The position numbers and the translations under genes were made by a program. A DNA stretch of 64,000 bases. Origin: Halicephalobus mephisto (taxonomy: Eukaryota > Nematoda > Chromadorea > Rhabditida > Panagrolaimidae). Below, one piece after another: positions 56,864 through 64,000 of this stretch (the first letter of the stretch is position 1; each line of letters opens with the position of its first letter). The notes beneath the pieces were generated by a model. That model made no database searches, was not told where the DNA came from, and saw nothing but the letters and a program-made list of their open reading frames with translations. The stretch lies in contig SWDT01000101.1 of the NCBI GenBank assembly GCA_009193035.1, positions 62,001 to 126,000 on the forward strand. The letters are read 5' to 3'.

Positions 56864-59800
56864 CTAGTGCTGATATCTCTGTCTCGGTCCAGCAGGAATA
56901 TGACAATCCGCCGGATCAGGATTAAACTTATTTGCAACTGTCTGCGGATCCATCGTTGGTTCTTCATCCACTCTTTGCTGAATTCTTTCATTCAATTGAA
57001 GCGTAATCTTCTTCACATGACGTCTTTCTTGTTCTGAATGTTTTCTTTGTTCATCCCACGAGTCTTTCATACTTTGTGAAACTTGCATATTTACCTGTTT
57101 CAACATAGGTTTACCTTTAGTTTTCGTCATTAATGCCATTTGAATATTACTTGGTCCTTCTGAACTATCTCCTGCAAAATTAACTTTTCTTTCAAATTTT
57201 TGTCTTACAGATGGCGGAACACTCAAATCAACTACTGGTTGTCTCGGTTGATGTGAAGCTATTTGAATTGAATCTGCAATAATTTTTTCAAATTCTCTAT
57301 TAAAAGCATCATCATTTTCATCAAATTTTCTTTCAAATCTAACATGAATTTCTTCAGGAGCAGTTGCATCCACATATCGAGCTTTTGTGTCTTCATCTTG
57401 TTCACTAGTATCACCTTCACCATCTTGATCATCTTCCACTTCTTCATCACAAGCTTCATCCTCCGATCTAAAATGAAATATTATTAACAATTACGTTATT
57501 ATAGAAATCAAAAAATCAAGATTATTTCAAGTTTTTCCGATGGGAATTTTCAGACGTTTCTAAAAACTAAAAGAACCTAAAATTTCGGCTTTACACGATT
57601 ATTTCGTAATCAAAGTTTCAAAAATATATCTTACCTAAGTAGATTTAGACTTCTAAATTAAAGTCATGAGGAATAAAGCCCTTTATCCACCCAATATTAA
57701 CTTCTGTACGTAAAAACATTAATAAACATCCCAGAAACCATAACCTAGACTAATATATCCTATCGAAAACTCAATACTATATTACTAATTTTAGAAATTC
57801 ATTACTATATGAGTAATTTAAAAAACCCATTAATATATTAATAATTTTAGAAACTCAATACTATATTACTAATTTTAGAAACTCATTACTGTATGAGTAA
57901 TTTTAGAAACTCATTACTGTATTATTAATTTCAAAAACTCATTACTGTATTACTAATTTTAAAAACTCAATACTATATGAATAATTTTAGAAACCCATTA
58001 ATATATTAATAATTTTAGAAACACATTACTATATGAGTAATTTAAAAAACCCACTACCATATTACTACTTTTAAAAATAAAAACTCACTCTTCTTCACCT
58101 TCTTCCGTTTCTGCTTCTTCTTCATCATCATCTTCTTCTTCCTCAATTTTCGCAAGACCAGTATCTCCTGTCATTTTCAATCCTTGAGTCAGCTGTCTTT
58201 TAACTTCAAATTTATACTTGTTTTCAATTCTAGCAACATTCTGTTTCGCCGTTTCCAGATCCTTCGCAAATTTCGCTGCTTTCTTTTTACTACTTCTAGC
58301 GATATGTTTCATCATTTTTTGAATTCCATCTGTAACAACAAATGGAAATTCTCCTAAATCTTCTGATCTATCTTCCCATAGAGATTTCGTTGTATAATAA
58401 AAACATAGCAAATAATGAATCAAGTTATCCAGTTGAATTCTCGGCAATCCACGATCCACATACTCCCATACTTCAACCACAAGTTCTGCAGCCACACGAG
58501 TTCTGATAGTTCTCCGAATTAACTGGTCGATAGAGTACGATTCCAAGTTCAATCCAAGTGTAATCAGTTGATAAAGAACCTAAAAAATTAATATCATGCA
58601 AAAATTAAAAACAAAAACATTTATAAAATTATTTCGAGGAAAACTTTCAGTTTTTCGAAATTAAAAAACTTAAATTTTAAGTTTCATAAGATTAGTTCCT
58701 AATCAATTATCCATTAGAAAAGGGCTATATGAACTTTTTGCAAAATTACCTCGATAAAAATTTTTAAAAATCAAAAAAGTTTAAAATTGAAATTTCGACT
58801 ATTTCGTAATCATTTATAAAAATCATAAATTTTCTACAAAATTACCTCGACAAGAATTTTAAAAAATTTTTAAAAATCAAAAAAGTTTAAAACTGAAATT
58901 TCGACTATTTTGTAATCAACTATATTATAAAAATCATAAATTTTCTACAAAATTACCTCGACAAGAATTTTTAAAAATTAAAAAAGTTTAAAATTAAAAT
59001 TGTGACTATTTCGTAATCGCTTATAAAAATCGTAATTTTTTACAGAATAATTCCGATTAAAATTTGTAAAATTAAATAATAAAAAACTCACACGAATAAT
59101 TACGTCAAATTCACAAACTCCACAAACATATAACCAATTTAAATAATGAATCGACGATTGTAGACGTTGTTGATGTGCAATTCTGTTCGTTTCAAGACCG
59201 ATTCTAATTGTTTCAACCACAGAATCCGTTATAAAAACGCCCAAATCTGGAAAATTATCACTTAACGTTCTGACTGCATCTGCCACATCTGCTAAATAAT
59301 CAAATTTTACAGCACATGCATTTGATAAAATCGAACACAAATAATCCACCAAATCCGGATTTGTCCAATCCAATCCAAGTAGGACTTTCACTGGATCTCT
59401 TCCTCGTCTATTTGACGAAATAGATCTAACAAGTAACGAAATATAGGATTTCAACGGATCTCTCATGTGAACAATTGTCGAATTTTCATCTGGTGGTAAA
59501 ACACTAAAATATGCATTTTCAAGTAAAATTTTTTGACGAAAATCCTTGATTATTGACATTTTTTTTGTTAAAACTTCCAAAATAACTTTCATTTTAGCAT
59601 GAGAATCTGGCGATCTATAAAGAAACAATCCAGCAGATTCAATCATAACAGCCGCCATGTCGACTTTGTAATTTTTTAAATCCACTAATAACGATCTCAA
59701 ACACGTCAAAGCTTCTGCTTTTGGTAATAATTTAAATTTCGTCTAAAAATTAAAAATTATTTTTTAAAATATTAAAAAACAAACCAATTCAGCCAAAAAT

Positions 59801-61889
59801 CTCGAAAGAAAAACACCTTCGTCTATTTTTTTCGTTCTTTTTTGAATTTCTTTAAGTTTTTTAATTGGTTCAAATTTAATTCCTGCCATATTTCTGAATT
59901 TAATCAAAAGATCCTTCAAAACCGCTTCTGTCACCTCAGGCATTACTCTGTTGATCGTCGCTAAGAACCTTCCATAAAACGGCAACAAATCCAATCTATC
60001 TCTTGGACAATTTAAAAAATGATTAATTAATTTTTTTTTGTTACTTTTTTTTCCTAAAACAGCCACAAAATGAATCGCAGCTTTGTCGATTAGATCTCTG
60101 TTCATCGCTGATGATAAATTTTCCAAAAACGAAGTTATTTGAATACCCACAAATTGTGGTTGATACATAACATCAAAAATTTTTTCTTGATTTCCTAAAT
60201 CTGGTTGAGGAGATGGCATAGATTCTTCAACAATTTCTTCTACATCATCTTCTTCGATATTTTCATCCCCAACAATTTGAATATCCGATGAATTTTCTAA
60301 TTCAGTCAAATCCACAGCATCTACAGAATCCGCAAAAGTAACTTGAATAACTTGTTCTTCTGTCATTTCAGGTTCGTTATCTTGTTCGTCATTTCCATGT
60401 TCCGTTTTCATAGGAGACAACCTATTACTGTCAACAAGATTTTCATAAAAATGCATTGTATCTTTATCTGGCCAGAGGGACATTTTCCCTTCTGTCAAAT
60501 CTCCTTCCAATTGTTTTACTGTAGCTTCATCAATTTCATCATCACTTGGTTCTTCATCCATCTCCGGAATTTCTTGAGTAATAACTTCTGCAAAATCAAT
60601 TGCAAATTGTTTCAATTTTTCGTAATTTTGTTTAGTATTTTCAAATTCTTGTCTATCAGATTGAGCAGCATCACCTAAAACAGTTACAAAATTAAAAATA
60701 AAACAATTTAAAATTTTTTTAAATTTCCAAATTTAAATAATTCTGAAAATTTCAAATTTTGGAAGATTCTAAAAATAAAAAATTTAAATAATAATATTAC
60801 AGAAATTAGAAACCAATATTATTACGAAATAATCCCAATATGAACTTTCCAAAAATTACAGTAATTTACAATTTTTGGTTTTATATAATTTCGTAATTTT
60901 TGTAAATATATTTTTAAATTTAAAAATCTCCAAACCAGCACCGTGTAAAATACAAAATTTCTGAATTTTTCTAAATTTCAATATCCAAAAAACTACCATT
61001 ACAGTAATCCAAAAATTCTTTTAAATTAATTTTAAAAAAAAAACAAACCTCTTGTTTTTTCTTGTCTTTTGATAGATTTGTGAATTTTGTTCATTTTGAT
61101 TCTTACTGTATTTAGTTGTTTAATCAAAGAATCGTAGTAATTTTTTAATAAATTTCTCACAGCTTTTCTGTTATTTTCCGTAAATGCCGTCGTTGTCAAT
61201 TCCTCTAACTCGTCTTCTTTAGGATTAATTTTCGATTTTTCCGAAAATGGAACAAATCCAACAAAATCAAAAAGAGTTGGACGACAAAACGGTAATATTA
61301 TAGGAATATGAGAAAATTCCACCGTATCCGTTTGAACCAAATAAACCAAAACACTTCCAAGAAGTTCGATTCCGGGTTTCGCAAAGACTCCATTCAACAC
61401 CAATTCTCCCAAAAATCTAAAAATAAAAATTATTAATTTCCAACTTTTTCAAACTTACTTTAAATCAACTTTTAATTTGTTTGGATTTTCAATTTTGTCC
61501 GATTTACGATAAGGCACATTTTTCTTAATTTCGTTCAGCAGCATTTCCGGAAATTGGTTGTATCTGCAACTCAGTTGAACCACAAAAGTAACTAGATCTC
61601 CTATTTCTGATACTTTGATTTTCGCTTCACAAATGTTAGAAGCAATTTCATCAAGAAATTTCAGCAAATTCAACTTGTCCAATTCAGGAAGTAGTTGCGT
61701 CGCGGGATTTGCTGAGTTGATGCATTTTGTTTTCTTCATAAAAGCTGTCAACTTCTTCAACGACGAATCCAGTTTCGAAAGTTTGTCGGATTCCAGAGGT
61801 TCTGCTTCTGCCAGAAGTTTCATGTTCGTCCTCTGAGCAGCTACCCGTTTTCGAGTTTCGTCCAGCCATGTGCTTGAGGTAGATTCCAT
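56864..61889 (-). CDS. smg-3: UPF2/SMG-3 nonsense-mediated decay factor
   Basis: Minus-strand exons 61889-61459, 61416-61049, 60674-59785, 59742-59092, 58579-58089, 57467-56864 (phases 2, 1, 0, 0, 2) give 1144 aa. First MIF4G about residues 60-265 (LKKLTAFMKKTKC; LGELVLNGVFAKPGIELLGS). Then a coiled/acidic linker with SLWPDKDTMHFYENLVD, as before the second MIF4G of UPF2. MIF4G 2-3 are about 425-850 (INHFLNCPRDRLDLLPFYGR; LNWLYVCGVCEFDVII). A strongly acidic stretch follows, then the C-terminal UPF1-binding region (NREFEKIIADSIQ; VVDLSVPPSVR). UPF2 bridges UPF1 and UPF3 in the surveillance complex. The ATG comes one base after a TTTTAG acceptor with no exon before it, suggesting trans-splicing; it is 90 bp downstream of the RCC1-like gene. 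Confidence 0.93.
57780..58078. repeat. About 30-bp tandem repeat in smg-3 intron 5
   Basis: About ten units of TTTTAGAAACTCATTACTGT followed by ATxACTAA. Confidence 0.85.
58600..59075. repeat. Tandem repeat spanning smg-3 intron 4
   Basis: About four units with TTTCTACAAAATTACCTCGA and AATTTCGACTATTTCGTAAT, in the 58580-59091 intron. Confidence 0.75.
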
Positions 61890-61979
61890 TCTAAAATCTG
61901 TCAAAAAATAACAAAAAAATTCAAAAAAGATAATTATGGAAAAAACCAAATAAATGCAAAAACTTGTAAAAATTTAAAT
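61890..61979 (-). promoter_or_regulatory. Operon-type intercistronic region
   Basis: 90 bp between the RCC1-like stop and the smg-3 ATG on the minus strand, with AATAAA at the upstream stop, a U-rich run, and GACAGATTTTAG directly before the ATG. This spacing and order fit C. elegans operons, where the second gene is trans-spliced to SL2-type leaders. Confidence 0.6.
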
Positions 61980-63155
61980 TTATTCAAAATCAAAATCCTT
62001 CGAATTACCGTAGATTTCTGATGACCCGTCTTCTGAAAAAACAAATATTATGATTGGCTGTAAATAATGAAAAATTACGGTATGTCACTCGGGAACAATA
62101 TTTACCGGCTTCAATGGCAGCTACTGGCTTCTGTAAATCCATAGGAAACGGTTCCATGACTATCAGGTTATCCTCCAGCATTCCCAGAGCCCCGAATTTG
62201 TTCCATCCAAAAAAGTAAACATCGCCTGATTTCGTCAGAACTAAATTATGAAAAAGCCCAGCGGCAATTTCACAAATGCCTTCAGGGGCTTGTTCTGTTA
62301 GTTGGGAAATTTGAATAAACTCATCCTTAATCGACAACTGGGAATCCCCTAACCCTAGTTCGCCGTGTCTGGAAGTGGTTTAATGATATTATGATTGAAA
62401 ATCGAAACTTACAATCCGGTTCCATGGACAAAAACACGTCCAAATTCGTCCAAAAAAATAACGTGATTCGCTCCGGAAGAAATTTGAACAATTTTGAAAT
62501 CAAATTCAAATTTGTTAATAACTGGAATATCTGGACTTGCAAATCTGAAGATATCGATTGAGTTTAGCGTGGAATTTGATATATGAAAACTTACAGCAAA
62601 ATTGTGGACGAATTTTCAACGACACATATTCCGTAAAAAGTCGCGCAAATGGCCTTCCCTGACGAAATCCGTACTGGTCCTCTCAGATCTGAAGAATAGT
62701 CATTAATCTGTAAATTGAAAATGTAAAAAAATAAAAAACAAAAACAAACTTTAAATTTCGAAACATCTGTCAAAATCGGTTCCAAATTTTCTTGAATCTC
62801 CCAATTTCCGTCGAAATAAGTGAAAATTGTCTGAAAATCGATTTACCACGGTTATTACAGTGAAAATGTGGAAATCGATATATGAAACTCACTTTTTGAA
62901 CGAAATTGAAGGAAATAATCCAAGTTTTCTCAGATCCCGGATATCCATTTACAGATCCATCTTCGATCATGAAATATATTTCGTTTTCGCTAAATTGAAC
63001 ATCTAATACATCGCCAGATTTCAAGAACGGTAAATTAAAAGTTTCTTTAGTCAGAAAATCAGAAACAACGACGGACGAGTCGTCGACGGAACTCTCGACT
63101 TGAATCAAATCAGAAACTACAGGAAATCCAAAATTTCCTTTTCTGTCGCATGATT
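61980..63155 (-). CDS. RCC1-repeat protein, RCCD1-like (5' end unresolved)
   Basis: Minus-strand exons 63155-62893, 62830-62750, 62707-62595, 62544-62413, 62368-62079, 62032-61980, all with matching phases, cover the last 309 or so residues. RCC1 blades are visible: KIVQISSGANHVIFLDEFGR, HGTGLHGELGLGD, ICEIAAGLFHNLVLTKSGD and YFFGWNKFGALGM. The order GELGLGD then FHNLVLTKSGDVYFFGWN fits the small RCCD1 type of beta-propeller. The frame stays open upstream to about 63220 (LPPESCDRKGNFGF) without an ATG, so a first exon lies further upstream or the start is lost. An AATAAA overlaps the stop codon. The exact function in nematodes is not known to me. smg-3 follows closely, so the two may share a transcript. 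Confidence 0.75.
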
Positions 63156-63224
63156 CTGGAGGTAATTTTCGTTTTTTACAGTCGGAAGCCAGAATTGGAA
63201 ATAAATAACCATGTAAAAAATCAC

Positions 63225-63430
63225 GAAAAATTCAATGACGGTTAGAAACGAGTCAAAATGCACAATTCAAATCCAGCGCGTCATGGGAATTCGTTCCGAG
63301 ACCCGACGTAGAACAAAAACTTTTTTCAAAGTAAATGGAAAATAAAAACAACAAAATCCACATAACTGGAATTAAATTCGTACTTTTTCTAGAAATACAA
63401 GGATTGATAGTTGCTGATGACTTGGATCAT
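63225..63430. other. Gap between RCC1-like gene and UBC9 pseudogene
   Basis: No AG dinucleotide occurs on the minus strand from about 63320 to 63160, so no acceptor for the RCC1-like gene can lie there except TTACCTCCAG at 63156. No promoter or start codon in frame seen. Confidence 0.4.
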
Positions 63431-63439
63431 AGGTATATC

Positions 63440-64000
63440 TGGTTCGACAAGTTAGTTTTGGCGGATTGTTTGGCTTAGTGACGAACTTTCGTTTCGCGCT
63501 CTGGCCTAAAATGTAAAAATCCAACTACTCACGAACCTAACTGAAACCAAAACTTACTTGTTCCTGACGTAGATCTGAAGCACTTTGATTTGAACAGGAT
63601 TGTTGAGATTTAGGATGTCGGGGATTTCTTGAACGTAGACAAAGATCAGTTTCACGTTGATGCTTGGTTTTTAGTCTTTGTTCTCATTTAAAACCATTAA
63701 AGGTAATTTCAAGGTAAAAAATATTTGAATGAAATAGAGCCAAAATTGGCATATCGGAGGCGTTGACAGAGTCGTTTTTGAAGGTAGATTTCGCTGAAAT
63801 TAATCAAATAAGCCATAACGAACAAAAACACCAACTTTGAACAAGCCGCCCTCCCACATCGTGTCTTTCTTTCGGACCATAGTATAATGCTAAATAAAAC
63901 AAAACTGTCGTGATTCTTCACAAGTCGAAGGATAAAGGCTAAGAGCTGATCATTCCGCGGACTTTGATGAGATAACTCCAACTTTTGATCCTGAAAACTG
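63440..64000 (-). pseudogene. Decayed UBC9-like SUMO-conjugating enzyme gene, partial
   Basis: Runs off the right edge, reading leftwards. In shifting frames: RNDQLLAFILRLVKNHDSFV (UBC9: RKDHPFGFIAKPVKN), KKDTMWEGGLFK (GKKGTxWEGGLF), then after an intron of about 45 bp ending ATTTCAG, STPPICQF, LNENKD, stop in place of Trp, KPSINVKLI, VQEIPDILNLNNP, IYVRNKPERETKVRH, stop. The catalytic-Cys stretch is unrecognisable. Retained introns at plausible sites point to a duplicated gene rather than a retrocopy. At least two frameshifts and two stops; no longer able to conjugate SUMO. Confidence 0.75.

Overview
The window looks like nuclear DNA from a rhabditid nematode related to Caenorhabditis but not C. 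elegans itself. Reasons: very AT-rich DNA, short exons with GTAAGT-type donors and TTTTCAG-type acceptors, nematode-restricted families (an SXP/RAL-2 secreted protein, srsx and sre chemoreceptors), sequences resembling spliced leader SL1, and a gene pair spaced like a nematode operon. Exon models were built by hand from reading frames, splice sites and phase, so coordinates are predictions.

Left part (1-15 kb), low-copy genes: SXP/RAL-2 protein (+, 1000-1831), Golgi-type carbohydrate sulfotransferase (+, 4963-6390), srsx-like receptor (+, 7626-9770), small Thr-rich secreted protein (-, 10739-11899), and an ATPase-domain-only HSP70 relative (+, 12541-15061). An exon of the last one carries a 197-bp solo LTR with a perfect 5-bp target duplication. 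The block 15-26.4 kb has no convincing gene and is mostly degenerate tandem repeats.

Middle (26.4-39 kb): a cholinesterase (+, 26485-31686) with intact catalytic triad and a GPI-type tail converges on a rapsyn homologue, rpy-1 (-, 32893-38712), the acetylcholine-receptor clustering protein. Their introns hold minisatellites, paired pogo/Tigger-like MITEs, a long-TIR element and a 5S rRNA-like gene. From 39 to 44.7 kb is intergenic and rich in mobile DNA: a miniature LTR pair, a foldback/satellite element and a tRNA-derived SINE.

Right part (44.7-64 kb): a possible 42-aa protein gene (+), an aralar/citrin mitochondrial aspartate-glutamate carrier (+, 45692-49626), an sre chemoreceptor (-, 49711-53491), then on the minus strand an RCC1-repeat protein (61980-63155, 5' end unresolved) followed 90 bp later by smg-3/UPF2 (56864-61889), probably one operon. 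A decayed UBC9-like gene runs off the right edge.

Most noteworthy: the LTR inside the HSP70 exon, which could splice out as a newly made intron; a dispersed repeat with SL1-like leader sequences next to covarying hairpins; a 414-bp mini LTR element with matching TSD; and a five-copy foldback family with internal satellites, one copy holding a nested MITE.
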